Shown: positions 9,015 through 18,429, counted from the stretch's first letter. The stretch is 64,000 nt of DNA from Pseudomonas sp. TH41 (GCF_016650695.1 NZ_JAEKFH010000003.1:2252001-2316000); one strand, 5' to 3'. Notes: generated by a model not told the origin, from the sequence alone. A program made the numbers and translations.

Positions 9015-9985
9015 GCGGGCTGACCCGGGCAATACGCGAGTACTCGCTGTTTCAGGCCGTGCTGCTGGTGGTTGACCGGTTGCGCGAGGCACACCCGCTC
9101 CTGAGCGAAGACGATCTGTACGATCAGTTGGAATTTCAGGCCAACCCGAGCCTGGGTTTCCCTGGCAGCGATGTTGATCGCGTGGAGTTTTTTGAAGAAC
9201 ACGGGCAGTGGCGCGCACGGCTGCGTTTCAACCTGATCAGCCTGGTCGGTTCCGGTTCGCCACTGCCGGCGTTCTACGGTGAGCAGGCCTTGGGCGATAG
9301 CGAGGACGGCAATCCGACCCGCAACTTTCTCGACCTTTTTCACCATCGCCTGCAACGGCTGATGCTGCCGATCTGGCAAAAATACCGTTATCGCGCGAGC
9401 TTCCAGAGTGGCGCGCTAGACCCGTTTTCTTCACAACTGTTTGCGCTGATCGGCCTCGGTGGCGACGAGATTCGCAGGGCCCGGGAGCTGAACTGGAAAC
9501 GCCTGCTGCCGTACCTCGGTCTGCTGAGCTTGCGGGCGCACTCGGCGGCGCTGATCGAAGCAGTGCTGCGTTACTACTTCAAACACGCAGAACTGACCCT
9601 CGAGCAGTGCATCGAGCGTCGCGTGGAAATTCTCCAGGAGCAACGCAATCGTTTGGGCCGCGCCAACAGCCTGCTCGGCGAAGACCTTGTGCTGGGCGAA
9701 CACGTGCGCGACCGCAGCGGCAAATTTCGCATACACATCCGCGAACTCGACTGGCAACGCTTTCACGAATTCCTGCCGATCGGTTTCGGCTACCAGCCGC
9801 TATGTGCGCTGGTGCGGTTCACCTTGCGTGACCCGCTCGATTACGACATTCGCCTGGTGTTGCGCCAGGAAGAGATCCGTGAACTGCGCATCGATGAGCA
9901 GAACGACTGTCGCCTGGGATGGACCAGTTGGCTCGGCCGCGAAAAAGCGGACGGTGTGGTGACCCTGGGCTGCAAAATTCATTAA
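8978..9985 (+). CDS. tssG: T6SS baseplate protein TssG
   Basis: 335 aa, ATG 8978 with a strong AAGGAGAGG site (8962-8970) inside the end of tssF. Family features include 'YSLFQAVLLVVDRLREAHP', 'SLVGSGSPLPAFYGEQAL', 'FLDLFHHRLQRLMLPIWQKYRY' and 'FLPIGFGYQPLCALVRF'. TssG partners TssF in the wedge complex that docks on TssK. The length is normal for the family. clpV follows after 13 nt. Confidence 0.95.
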   Translation: MDTTHGPAASALSGLTRAIREYSLFQAVLLVVDRLREAHPLLSEDDLYDQLEFQANPSLGFPGSDVDRVEFFEEHGQWRARLRFNLISLVGSGSPLPAFYGEQALGDSEDGNPTRNFLDLFHHRLQRLMLPIWQKYRYRASFQSGALDPFSSQLFALIGLGGDEIRRARELNWKRLLPYLGLLSLRAHSAALIEAVLRYYFKHAELTLEQCIERRVEILQEQRNRLGRANSLLGEDLVLGEHVRDRSGKFRIHIRELDWQRFHEFLPIGFGYQPLCALVRFTLRDPLDYDIRLVLRQEEIRELRIDEQNDCRLGWTSWLGREKADGVVTLGCKIH

Positions 9986-9998
9986 GGACAGATGAACA

Positions 9999-12644
9999 AT
10001 GATCAACGTAGACCTGCAACAACTTATCCAGGCACTGGATGCTGAAACTCGCCGTGACCTGGAAAGTTCTGCCGAACGCTGCGTCGCCCGTGGCGGTAGC
10101 AAAATCCTCGTCGAAGACTTGCTGCTGGGCCTGCTGGAGCGCCCGCAAGGCCTGCTCGCACGTGCGCTACAAGACGCCGACGTCGATGCCGGAGAGCTGA
10201 GCACCGCGCTGCAGTCCGGGGTCGAACACAGCGCTTCGCGCAACCCGGTGTTCGCCCCGGAACTGGTGCAGTGGCTGCAAGACGCGTTGCTGGTGGCCAA
10301 CCTTGAACTGGGCCAGAGCCAGGTCGAGCAAGCCGCGTTGATCCTCGCGCTGCTGCGCAACCCGATGCGCTACGCCGGCAGTCGCTATCAGTCGTTGCTC
10401 GCCAAGTTGAACATCGAGCGCCTGAAAGAATTCGCGCTGTCGCAGAAAGAACAAGTGGCCACCGGTAAACCCACCGTGCCGGGCGAATCGCTGCTGGAGC
10501 GCTTCACCCACAACCTGACTCAACAGGCCCGTGACGGCCGACTCGACCCGGTGCTGTGCCGCGATGGCGCGATCCGGCAGATGGTCGACATCCTCGCCCG
10601 CCGCCGCAAAAACAATCCGATTGTGGTCGGTGAAGCGGGCGTCGGTAAAACCGCCGTCGTCGAAGGCCTGGCCTCGCGCATCGCCGCGGGTGAAGTGCCG
10701 CACGTGTTGAAAGGCGTCGAACTGCTGTCGCTGGACATGGGTTTGTTGCAGGCCGGCGCCAGCATCAAAGGTGAATTCGAACGTCGCCTCAAAGGCGTGA
10801 TTGACGAAGTCAAAGCGTCGCCGAAACCGATCATCTTGTTTATCGACGAAGCTCACACGCTGATTGGCGCGGGCGGCAATGCCGGTGGTTCCGACGCGGC
10901 TAACCTCTTGAAACCAGCCTTGGCTCGTGGCGAGTTGCGCACCATCGCTGCCACCACCTGGGCCGAGTACAAGAAGTACGTCGAAAAAGACCCGGCCCTG
11001 GCCCGTCGCTTCCAGCCGGTGCAACTGCACGAACCGACCGTCAGCGAAGCAGTGACCATCCTCCGTGGGCTGGCTCAGGTTTACGAAAAGAGCCACGGCA
11101 TCTACCTGCGCGATGACGCGGTGGTTGCAGCGGCCGAGCTGTCGGCTCGTTATCTCGCGGGTCGTCAGCTGCCGGACAAAGCCGTCGACGTGCTCGACAC
11201 GGCGTGTGCTCGTGTACGTATCAGTCTTGCCGCCGCGCCGGAAAGTCTTGAGCGCCTGCGTGGCGAATTGGCCGAAGGCGGCCGTCAGCGCCAGGCCCTG
11301 CGCCGTGATGCCGAAGCGGGCTTGTTGATCGACCACGAAGCGTTGAATACGTTGGAAGATCGTCTGGAGGCCGCCGAAGTCGAAAGGGTCGCCCTGGAAA
11401 CCCTCTGGGCCGAACAGAAAGAACTGGCCGAGCGTTTGCTGCAACTGCGTCAGCAACTGGCCAAGGCCCGTGGAACCGCTGCCGTCACACCCACCATCGC
11501 GGTTGAGGAAGACGCCGAAGGCACCGTGACCGAAACCCTCGAAGCGCCTGCGGACGACGTCGCGTTCCTTGAAGTTGCGCTGAATGAAACCCACCGCGCC
11601 CTGACCGATGCTCAAGTCAAAGAGCGTCTGGTGAGCTTCGAAGTCTGTCCGCGTCTGGTGGCTGAAGTGATCAGTGCGTGGACTGGCGTGCCGCTGGCGC
11701 AACTGGCTCGCGAACACAACGCCAAGGTCGCGAGTTTCGCCATCGACCTGCGCACGCGCATTCGCGGTCAGGAACAAGCCGTTCATGCGCTGGATCGCTC
11801 GATACGCGCCACCGCTGCCGGCCTGAACAAACCGAATGCACCGGTCGGCGTGTTCCTGCTGGTTGGCCCGAGCGGCGTTGGTAAAACCGAAACTGCGTTG
11901 GCCCTGGCAGACCTGCTGTATGGCGGTGATCGTTTTATCACCACCATCAACATGTCCGAATATCAGGAGAAACACACGGTCTCGCGCCTGATCGGCGCAC
12001 CGCCAGGCTACGTCGGTTACGGCGAGGGTGGCGTGCTCACCGAAGCCGTGCGCCAGAAACCGTACTCGGTGGTACTGCTGGATGAAGTCGAGAAAGCCGA
12101 CCCGGATGTGCTGAACCTGTTCTACCAAATCTTCGACAAAGGGGTGGCCAACGACGGGGAAGGGCGCGAGATTGATTTTCGCAACACGCTGATCCTGATG
12201 ACCTCGAACCTGGGCAGCGACCGCATCAGCGAACGCTGCGAAAACGGTGCGCGGCCGACTGCCGAAGTGCTCGAAGAAATCATCCTCCCAGTGCTCAGCA
12301 AGCACTTCAAACCGGCGCTGTTGGCGCGCATGCGCGTGGTGCCTTACTACCCGGTCAGTGGCCCGGTGCTGCGCGAGCTGATCGAAATCAAACTCGGCCG
12401 TTTAGGCGAACGATTGAATCGCCGGCAGTTGGATTTTGCCTATTCCCAGGACCTCGTCGATCACCTGGCCGAACGCTGCACCCAAAGCGACAGCGGCGCT
12501 CGTTTGATCGATCACTTGCTCGACCTGCACGTGCTGCCGCTGGTGGCCGACCGCTTGCTCGATGCGATGGCCGCCGGCGAACGACTCAAGCGTGTCCACG
12601 CGAAGCTTGACGGCCACGCCAGCGTGATCTGTGAGTTCGCCTGA
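9999..12644 (+). CDS. clpV: T6SS sheath-disassembly AAA+ ATPase ClpV (TssH)
   Basis: 881 aa ClpB/Hsp100-type protein. The N-terminal Clp repeat domain (about 1-150) is followed by AAA-1 with Walker A 'GEAGVGKTAVVEG' (about 210) and Walker B 'IILFIDEAHTLIGAG'. A coiled-coil linker spans about 420-520. AAA-2 has Walker A 'GPSGVGKTETALAL' (about 623) and 'VVLLDEVEKADPDV'. ClpV extracts TssC from contracted sheaths so that subunits can be reused. It starts 13 nt after tssG, with AAGGACAG upstream. The location inside a tss operon separates it from housekeeping ClpB. Confidence 0.97.
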   Translation: MINVDLQQLIQALDAETRRDLESSAERCVARGGSKILVEDLLLGLLERPQGLLARALQDADVDAGELSTALQSGVEHSASRNPVFAPELVQWLQDALLVANLELGQSQVEQAALILALLRNPMRYAGSRYQSLLAKLNIERLKEFALSQKEQVATGKPTVPGESLLERFTHNLTQQARDGRLDPVLCRDGAIRQMVDILARRRKNNPIVVGEAGVGKTAVVEGLASRIAAGEVPHVLKGVELLSLDMGLLQAGASIKGEFERRLKGVIDEVKASPKPIILFIDEAHTLIGAGGNAGGSDAANLLKPALARGELRTIAATTWAEYKKYVEKDPALARRFQPVQLHEPTVSEAVTILRGLAQVYEKSHGIYLRDDAVVAAAELSARYLAGRQLPDKAVDVLDTACARVRISLAAAPESLERLRGELAEGGRQRQALRRDAEAGLLIDHEALNTLEDRLEAAEVERVALETLWAEQKELAERLLQLRQQLAKARGTAAVTPTIAVEEDAEGTVTETLEAPADDVAFLEVALNETHRALTDAQVKERLVSFEVCPRLVAEVISAWTGVPLAQLAREHNAKVASFAIDLRTRIRGQEQAVHALDRSIRATAAGLNKPNAPVGVFLLVGPSGVGKTETALALADLLYGGDRFITTINMSEYQEKHTVSRLIGAPPGYVGYGEGGVLTEAVRQKPYSVVLLDEVEKADPDVLNLFYQIFDKGVANDGEGREIDFRNTLILMTSNLGSDRISERCENGARPTAEVLEEIILPVLSKHFKPALLARMRVVPYYPVSGPVLRELIEIKLGRLGERLNRRQLDFAYSQDLVDHLAERCTQSDSGARLIDHLLDLHVLPLVADRLLDAMAAGERLKRVHAKLDGHASVICEFA

Positions 12645-12651
12645 GGTGGGT

Positions 12652-14172
12652 ATGATGTTCAGTCAGGTGCCGCAACCACTGGTCTATGCCGAAGCCTTGC
12701 TGGCGCAGTTCGCCAGCCTGTCGCGGGCGGCGGATGGCGCTGCGCTGTTGGGCGACTTCGTGCGTGGCTTGGCCGAGCTCAGTGGCTGCGAGCTGACTCA
12801 GTCATACCTGCTGGACGCGACTCACACGTGCCTGGGGATGAAAGCCGAGTGCCTGAACGGGATTCTGCAACCCCGGGAAGCGGCGAGCCTGCCGGCGGAT
12901 TACAACGGTGAACAACTGCTGCAATTTGCCCTGTGCCAGAACCGCGTGGTGTGCCTCAGCGAGTTGAGTGGCAGCCTGCACGAAACCAGCTTCTTGCCGC
13001 CGCAGGCCACGCCTTGGCAGTCGCTGCTGTGCGTGCCGCTGGTCAATCAGCAGAAGGCTGTCGAAGGCTTGCTGGTGTGCGCCAGTCGCCGCCACATCGA
13101 CCTGCGAGGCTTTGCCGACTCCCTCGGTCAACTCGGTTCATTCGTGCTCGGCCAACTGCATTTTCTGCAGTGTTTGCGTCAACCGACCGCAGATACACGA
13201 CCGGCGAAGGTCAGCGTTCCAAGCGCCAGCGGGTATGGTCTGATCGGCAAGAGTTTGGCCATGCGCCAGACCTATTCGCTGATCAGCAAAGTCTTGCACA
13301 GCCCCTACACCGTGCTGCTGCGTGGTGAGACCGGCACCGGCAAGGAAGTGGTCGCACGGGCGATTCACGACGGTGGCCCACGACGTTCCCAGGCGTTCAT
13401 CGTGCAGAACTGCGCGGCGTTCCCGGAAAACCTGCTTGAAAGCGAGCTGTTCGGATACCGCAAAGGCGCCTTCACCGGCGCCGACCGCGACCGCGCCGGG
13501 CTGTTCGATGCCGCCAATGGCGGCACCTTGTTGCTGGATGAAATTGGCGACATGCCGCTGTTCCTGCAATCGAAGTTGCTGCGTGTGTTGCAGGAAGGCG
13601 AGATCCGCCCGCTGGGTTCCAATGACACCCACACGGTCGACGTGCGCATCATTGCCGCGACGCACCGTGATTTGTCGGTGTTGGTCAGCGAAGGCAAGTT
13701 CCGCGAGGACTTGTACTACCGCCTCGCGCAATTCCCGATCGAGTTGCCGGCGTTGCGTCGGCGTGAAGGCGACATCCGCGACCTGGCTCGGCACTTCGCC
13801 GACAAGGCCTGCTCGTTCCTGCAGCGAGATGCGGTGCGTTGGTCCGATGCGGCACTGGATCACCTGTCCGGGTATGCCTTCCCCGGCAATGTGCGCGAAC
13901 TCAAAAGCCTGATCGAACGCGCCGTGCTGCTGTGCGAAGGAGGCGAGTTGCTGGTCGAGCACTTTTCGTTGCGCATGGACCTCATGCCGAAAGACAACAG
14001 CCTGAACCTGCGCGAGCGCCTGAAACAGATCGAGCGCAATCTGGTGCTCGATTGCCTGCGCAAAAACCGCGGTAACCAGACTCGCGCCGCTCGCGAACTC
14101 GGGTTGCCGCGCCGCACGCTGCTGTATCGCCTCGGGCGCCTGAACATCAATTTCGGTGCCTTCGATGGCTGA
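12652..14172 (+). CDS. sfa2: Sigma-54 enhancer-binding activator of the T6SS (Sfa type)
   Basis: 506 aa from ATG 12652; ATG 12655 is equally possible, and both follow GAGG (12643-12646), while an upstream GTG (12631) overlaps clpV. The N-terminus is GAF-like sensory sequence. The central AAA+ domain has Walker A 'GETGTGKEVVARAI', the sigma-54 contact loop 'GAFTGA', 'GGTLLLDEIGDMP' and 'FREDLYYRLAQFPIELP'. The C-terminal Fis-type helix-turn-helix is 'NQTRAARELGLPRRTLLYRL'. Such proteins activate RNA polymerase-sigma54 at T6SS promoters; position matches sfa2 of HSI-II. Targets probably include the vgrG/hcp genes, but that is inference. Confidence 0.92.
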   Translation: MMFSQVPQPLVYAEALLAQFASLSRAADGAALLGDFVRGLAELSGCELTQSYLLDATHTCLGMKAECLNGILQPREAASLPADYNGEQLLQFALCQNRVVCLSELSGSLHETSFLPPQATPWQSLLCVPLVNQQKAVEGLLVCASRRHIDLRGFADSLGQLGSFVLGQLHFLQCLRQPTADTRPAKVSVPSASGYGLIGKSLAMRQTYSLISKVLHSPYTVLLRGETGTGKEVVARAIHDGGPRRSQAFIVQNCAAFPENLLESELFGYRKGAFTGADRDRAGLFDAANGGTLLLDEIGDMPLFLQSKLLRVLQEGEIRPLGSNDTHTVDVRIIAATHRDLSVLVSEGKFREDLYYRLAQFPIELPALRRREGDIRDLARHFADKACSFLQRDAVRWSDAALDHLSGYAFPGNVRELKSLIERAVLLCEGGELLVEHFSLRMDLMPKDNSLNLRERLKQIERNLVLDCLRKNRGNQTRAARELGLPRRTLLYRLGRLNINFGAFDG

Positions 14173-14197
14173 TCTCAATGTCTATCGGCGAACTCCT

Positions 14198-14225
14198 GTG
14201 GCGAGGGAGCAAGTTCTCTCGCCAC
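14198..14225. repeat. Degenerate REP palindrome between sfa and orfX
   Basis: Perfect 8-bp inverted repeat gtggcgag / ctcgccac (14198-14205 and 14218-14225) in a 'gtggcgagggagcaagtt' context that resembles the other common REP type of fluorescent pseudomonads. It lies 25 nt after the sfa stop, inside the operon, and may act as an attenuating or mRNA-stabilising hairpin. Confidence 0.6.
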
Positions 14226-14340
14226 GGGAGCTTGGCTTTCAGCCTATGGCCAGAGCCGAAAACCCTCTCTCATTTGCTTTTGATAGTGCCGTCCGAACGG
14301 GTCGGTGCTTCGTGCTTTGTCTACCTCTGGAGACCCTCTG

Positions 14341-14481
14341 ATGTCTGTTCGTCACTGGCACGCCGTCTTGCTGACACTCGTCGTTCTATGCGGTGTCGGC
14401 GGTTGTAGCGGCAATTACAAATTCAACGACAACACCTATCGCCCATTGGGTGATCCGCAGGCGGTCAATCGCGGCAAGTGA
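14341..14481 (+). CDS. orfX: Small T6SS-associated lipoprotein OrfX
   Basis: 46 codons, easily missed because of size: starts MSVRHWHAVLLTLVVLCG and continues 'VGGCSGNYKFNDNTYRPLGD', ending NRGK. Leader: a basic residue, a hydrophobic run of about 12 and a lipobox ending at Cys21 (GVGGC). It is therefore predicted to be an acylated lipoprotein with a mature part of only about 26 residues. GGAGA precedes the ATG. It sits exactly where orfX lies in P. aeruginosa HSI-II, between sfa2 and fha2. Function unknown; a role near TssJ or the membrane complex is only a guess. Confidence 0.8.
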   Translation: MSVRHWHAVLLTLVVLCGVGGCSGNYKFNDNTYRPLGDPQAVNRGK

Positions 14482-14498
14482 CCGCAAGGAGCATCACC

Positions 14499-15695
14499 AT
14501 GGAACTGGTTTTCGAAATGCTGAACACCAAGCAGTTCGTGCCTACGGATTTGTGCCAGAAGACCTTCAAGCAGGCCGGCGGTGTGATCGGCCGGGGCGAG
14601 GATTGCGACTGGATCATTCCGGACCGCAAACGTCATCTGTCCAACCGCCACGCGTTGATCACTTACCGCGAAGGCATGTATTTCCTGACCGATACCAGCA
14701 GCAACGGTATTCAGGACAGCACAAGCGGCGCACGCCTGCGCAAGGGCGACCCCATGCGTATTGAGCACGGGAGTGTCTACGATCTCGGTACATTCGAGAT
14801 CCGTGCGCGGCTGGTCTGCGATCCCGCGACATTCGACAGCGAAGTCGGGCGTCTGCACGTCGCGGGCCGCATGATTCCTGACGAGGCGTTCCTCAACTTC
14901 GACCCGCTGCATGCGCTCGACCAGCAAGAGCGTGTGTACTCTGAAATCGACGAGCTGAGTGCCCTCAACGCGCCGCGTCAGGAGCCGCAACAGCGTGCCG
15001 ACTACGCCCGCATCGACATGGAATACCTGAGGGTGCCGGAGCTGATCGATGTGCCGGTTGAACCTGCGCCAGCCCCGGTACCGAAAGCGCTCGAACGTCA
15101 AAGTGAAGGTTTTTGGGAGCACTTCGGGGCGGCGCTGGGCGTGGACCTAAAAGGCCTCGACCACGATGCCCGCGAAGCCCTGGCGCTGAATGCAGCGAGC
15201 CTGCTCAAGCAAAGCGTCGGTGGTTTGCAGCAGAGCCTGCGTACCCGCAGCGAATTGAAAAACGAACTGCGTCTGGCCCAGACCACCGTGCAAGGCGCTC
15301 ACAAAAACCCGCTGAAATTTGCGGTCGATGCCGGTGACGCGCTGGGCATTTTGTTGCAGCCGAACAAGCCGGGCCAATTGCCGGCCGAGCAGTCGATCTC
15401 CCGTGCCTTCCGCGATTTGCAGGCGCATCAGGTGGCCTTGCTGGACGCCAGCCGCGCCGCCGTTCGCGCCACGCTGGAGCACTTCTCGCCACAGCAACTG
15501 ACCCTGCGTTTCGAACGCGACAACAAGCCGTTGCTGGTCACGTCCGGCAGCCGCTGGAGAGCATACGGTCGGTATCACCAGGCCCTGCGCCAGGACGACG
15601 ACTGGAGCGAGCGCCTGTTGGCCCGTGATTTCGCCCAGGCCTATGAAGAACAGATCCGCCTGATTTCCACCCTTCACACCGACCACCAAGGATGA
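14499..15695 (+). CDS. fha2: T6SS FHA-domain protein (TagH/Fha type)
   Basis: 398 aa, ATG 14499 with AAGGAG at 14487-14492. Residues about 25-95 form an FHA phosphothreonine-binding domain with 'GGVIGRGEDCDWIIPDRKR', 'LSNRHALI' and 'TDTSSNGI'. The C-terminal half (about 210-395, 'FWEHFGAALGVDLKGLD') is the T6SS-specific TagH region. Fha proteins are known targets of T6SS Ser/Thr kinases in threonine-phosphorylation control of secretion. The operon also carries such a kinase and a phosphatase (stk1, stp1), so the full switch is present. The end overlaps the first tssJ ATGs. Confidence 0.93.
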   Translation: MELVFEMLNTKQFVPTDLCQKTFKQAGGVIGRGEDCDWIIPDRKRHLSNRHALITYREGMYFLTDTSSNGIQDSTSGARLRKGDPMRIEHGSVYDLGTFEIRARLVCDPATFDSEVGRLHVAGRMIPDEAFLNFDPLHALDQQERVYSEIDELSALNAPRQEPQQRADYARIDMEYLRVPELIDVPVEPAPAPVPKALERQSEGFWEHFGAALGVDLKGLDHDAREALALNAASLLKQSVGGLQQSLRTRSELKNELRLAQTTVQGAHKNPLKFAVDAGDALGILLQPNKPGQLPAEQSISRAFRDLQAHQVALLDASRAAVRATLEHFSPQQLTLRFERDNKPLLVTSGSRWRAYGRYHQALRQDDDWSERLLARDFAQAYEEQIRLISTLHTDHQG

Positions 15696-15700
15696 TGCGC

Positions 15701-16201
15701 ATGTCTCACGCCTCGACCGTTTTTTTCAAGACGCTGATGGCATTGGCGGCGCTGGTGCTACTGGCCGGTTGCTCGTCGCTGTCGCCGTATTCTCATGTCA
15801 CCAAACTCAACCTGAAACTCACGGCCAGCGATCAGCTGAACCCCGACCTCAACGGGCGTCCGTCGCCCATTGTCGTGCGGCTGTTCGAGCTCAAACACCC
15901 GGTGGCGTTCGAAAATGCAGACTTCTTCAGCCTCTACGAGCGCGCCAAGGAGTCTCTGGCTCCGGACCTGATAGCCAGCGAAGAAATCGAGCTGCGTCCG
16001 GGTGAAACCGTGGAGATGAAGCTCAGCGTGGAAAAGGGTAGCCGCTACGTTGGCGTCCTTGCCGCTTACCGCGATCTGCCGGAAACCCAATGGCGCTACA
16101 CGGTGCAAATCACGCCGGTGGAAGTCACCGAAGCTGATCTGGCCCTCGATCAGGCCGGCATTCGCAACCGCAACGAAACGCTCGCCAAGGCGGATGACTG
16201 A
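15701..16201 (+). CDS. tssJ: T6SS outer-membrane lipoprotein TssJ
   Basis: 166 aa lipoprotein. ATGs at 15692, 15695 and 15701 are in frame; 15701 is preferred because AAGG (15688-15691) then has 9-nt spacing. A signal peptide ends in the lipobox 'LLAGCSS'. The mature part has TssJ features ('KLNLKLTASDQLNPDLNGRPSP', 'VVRLFELK', 'RPGETVEMKL'). TssJ is anchored in the outer membrane and binds the periplasmic end of TssM. The gene corresponds to lip2 of HSI-II. tssK starts 2 nt after its stop. Confidence 0.94.
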   Translation: MSHASTVFFKTLMALAALVLLAGCSSLSPYSHVTKLNLKLTASDQLNPDLNGRPSPIVVRLFELKHPVAFENADFFSLYERAKESLAPDLIASEEIELRPGETVEMKLSVEKGSRYVGVLAAYRDLPETQWRYTVQITPVEVTEADLALDQAGIRNRNETLAKADD

Positions 16202-16203
16202 TC

Positions 16204-17535
16204 ATGAATTCCCATAAAGTCATTTGGCAGGAAGGCATGTTGCTGCGTCCGCAGCACTTCCAGCACAGCGATCGCTATTACGACCATCAGATGAAGACCC
16301 GCACGCAGTTACTGGGCAGTTATACCTGGGGCTTCCTGAACCTGGACATCGACTTGCAGTTCCTCAACATGGGCAAATTGGTGATCAGCCAGGCCTCGGG
16401 GGTTCTACCGGACGGCAGCCTGTTCGAACTCGGTGGCAACACTGAGCCGCTGGCGCTCGACGTGCCGCCGAACACCGGTAACACGCCGATCTACCTGACG
16501 CTGCCACTGGTCACCGGCAACCACATCGAATCCCGTCGTCCGGAGCAGTCCGATGTGCTGGCCCGCTACACCGCGTATGAAACGGAAGTCGCCGACTCCA
16601 ACGCCGGCGACGATTCCGCCAGCCAGGTCAGTTGCGCTCGTCCGGACTTCAAGTTGCTGCTCGGTGAGCAGCAGAGTGATCAGGCCTACGTGAAGCTGAA
16701 AATCTGCGACGTGCTCGACACCACGCCCGACGGCGTGATCAGCCTCGATCCGGATTTCGTGCCGACCTACATTCAGGCGCATTCCTCCAGCTACTTGCTG
16801 TCTTGCCTGAAAGAAGTGATCAGCATGCTAGGCCATCGCGGTGACACCATCGCTGACCGTATCCGTTCCAACGGCAAGGTCGGGGGCGCGGAAGTCGGCG
16901 ACTTCATGATGCTGCAACTGATCAATCGCACCGAGCTGTTGCTGCGTCACTACCTCGGTCTGGAACAGGTTCATCCGGAAGAGTTGTACCGCACGCTGCT
17001 GACCATGCTCGGCGATCTGGCGACGTTCTCCAGTGACAGCAAACGCCCGCGTCTGGACAGCCGTTACCAGCACAGCGACCAGGGTGCGAGCTTCCGCAAA
17101 CTGATGGAGGCAATTCGTCAGGTGCTGTCGATGGTGCTCGAACAGCATGCCATCGAACTCGCCCTGCAAGCGCGTCAATACGGGATTATCGTCGCGCCGT
17201 TGCACGACCACAAACTGCTGGGCTCGGCTTCGTTCGTACTCGCGGCCAGCGCCAGCTGCGACTCCGAAGAGCTGCGACACCGCTTGCCGGCACACCTCAA
17301 GGTCGGCCCGGTGGAGCACATCCGCCAACTGGTAAACCTGCATCTACCCGGCATCAAGGTCAAGCCGCTGCCAGTGGCCCCGCGGCAGATCGCGTTCCAC
17401 TCCAACAAAACCTATTTCATCCTCGAACTCAGTTCCGAAGACCTGACACAACTCGAGCGCTCCGGCGGGTTCGCGTTCCACGTGTCCGGCGAATTTTCCG
17501 AGCTTGAATTGAAATTCTGGGCCATCAGGAACTGA
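16204..17535 (+). CDS. tssK: T6SS baseplate-membrane complex adaptor TssK
   Basis: 443 aa, full length. Typical start 'WQEGMLLRPQHFQHSDRYYD', then 'LTLPLV' and the C-terminal head near 'PRQIAFHSNKTYFILELSS'. TssK trimers connect baseplate wedges to the cytoplasmic parts of TssL and TssM. It is tightly linked to tssJ (2 nt) and tssL (5 nt), so the three are co-translated as a membrane-docking module. No anomalies were seen. Confidence 0.96.
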   Translation: MNSHKVIWQEGMLLRPQHFQHSDRYYDHQMKTRTQLLGSYTWGFLNLDIDLQFLNMGKLVISQASGVLPDGSLFELGGNTEPLALDVPPNTGNTPIYLTLPLVTGNHIESRRPEQSDVLARYTAYETEVADSNAGDDSASQVSCARPDFKLLLGEQQSDQAYVKLKICDVLDTTPDGVISLDPDFVPTYIQAHSSSYLLSCLKEVISMLGHRGDTIADRIRSNGKVGGAEVGDFMMLQLINRTELLLRHYLGLEQVHPEELYRTLLTMLGDLATFSSDSKRPRLDSRYQHSDQGASFRKLMEAIRQVLSMVLEQHAIELALQARQYGIIVAPLHDHKLLGSASFVLAASASCDSEELRHRLPAHLKVGPVEHIRQLVNLHLPGIKVKPLPVAPRQIAFHSNKTYFILELSSEDLTQLERSGGFAFHVSGEFSELELKFWAIRN

Positions 17536-17540
17536 CCGAC

Positions 17541-18416
17541 ATGATCAAGGACATGGAACACCATCAGGACGATAAAACCGTCCTGCTCGACCGTCAGGGC
17601 CACGGCCCGGCGCAAAGTCCGCTGACCGACTTCGCCACACCTCCACGTTTTGAACAGCTAGAAGAGCGGATGATCTACGCCGCGCGGTTGCGTCCGGCGG
17701 AATCCTTCAACATCAGCCTCAACTCGTTGGTGGCCGCAGGATCCGACCTATTGTCAGAGGTCGTGCGACTCAAGCACAGCAACACGCGTGAAGACATCCA
17801 CGCGCTCAACAAGCACCTGACCGCCGGGCTGAAGCTGTTTGATGCAAGCGCGATGCAAAATGGCGCCGAAAGCAGTCAGGTGATGGCCGCGCATTACGTG
17901 CTCTGCACCGTGGTCGATGAGGCCGTCGTCACCACACCGTGGGGCAACGAAAGCGAGTGGTCGCAGATGAGCCTGCTCAGCAGCTTCCACAATGAAACCT
18001 TCGGTGGCGAGAAGTTCTTCCAGCTGTTGGAAAGCCTGTCGAAAAACCCGGTCAAGCACCTGCCGATGCTGGAGCTGATGTACCTGTGCCTGTCCCTCGG
18101 TTTCGAAGGCAAGTACCGCGTGCAGGCGCGTGGCATGCTCGAACTCGAAGGCATTCGCGACGCCTTGTATCGCCAGATTCGTCAGCTGCGCGGCGACGTG
18201 CCTCGCGAACTGTCGCCGCATTGGGAAGGCTTGAACGATCAGCGCCGCAGCCTGGTGCGCATCGTGCCGGCGTGGATGGTGGTGTTGTTCACCGTGGTCT
18301 GCCTGGTGGTGATGTATTCGGGGTTCGCCTGGGTATTGGGCGAGCAGCGTGACACCGTTCTGCAACCATATCAGCCGCTTGATCCGACTGCGGTTCAGCC
18401 ACAGTCGCAGCCGTAA
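17541..18416 (+). CDS. tssL: T6SS inner-membrane protein TssL (DotU/IcmH)
   Basis: 291 aa. The cytoplasmic DotU domain has 'ALNKHLTAGLKLFD', 'YVLCTVVDEAVVTTPWG', 'SLLSSFHNETFGGEKFF' and 'LMYLCLSLGFEGKYRV'. A single C-terminal transmembrane helix (about 241-263, 'WMVVLFTVVCLVVMYSGFAW') is followed by a short periplasmic tail. There is no peptidoglycan-binding OmpA extension, so anchoring to the wall must come from another protein. TssL joins TssM in the inner-membrane complex. tssM begins 13 nt downstream. Confidence 0.95.
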   Translation: MIKDMEHHQDDKTVLLDRQGHGPAQSPLTDFATPPRFEQLEERMIYAARLRPAESFNISLNSLVAAGSDLLSEVVRLKHSNTREDIHALNKHLTAGLKLFDASAMQNGAESSQVMAAHYVLCTVVDEAVVTTPWGNESEWSQMSLLSSFHNETFGGEKFFQLLESLSKNPVKHLPMLELMYLCLSLGFEGKYRVQARGMLELEGIRDALYRQIRQLRGDVPRELSPHWEGLNDQRRSLVRIVPAWMVVLFTVVCLVVMYSGFAWVLGEQRDTVLQPYQPLDPTAVQPQSQP

Positions 18417-18429
18417 ACAGGGACGTGTG

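Noticed and set aside
14156-14341. 61-codon frame in the sfa-orfX gap
   Set aside because: Overlaps sfa and runs through a REP hairpin; the following 46-codon lipoprotein is the better gene.
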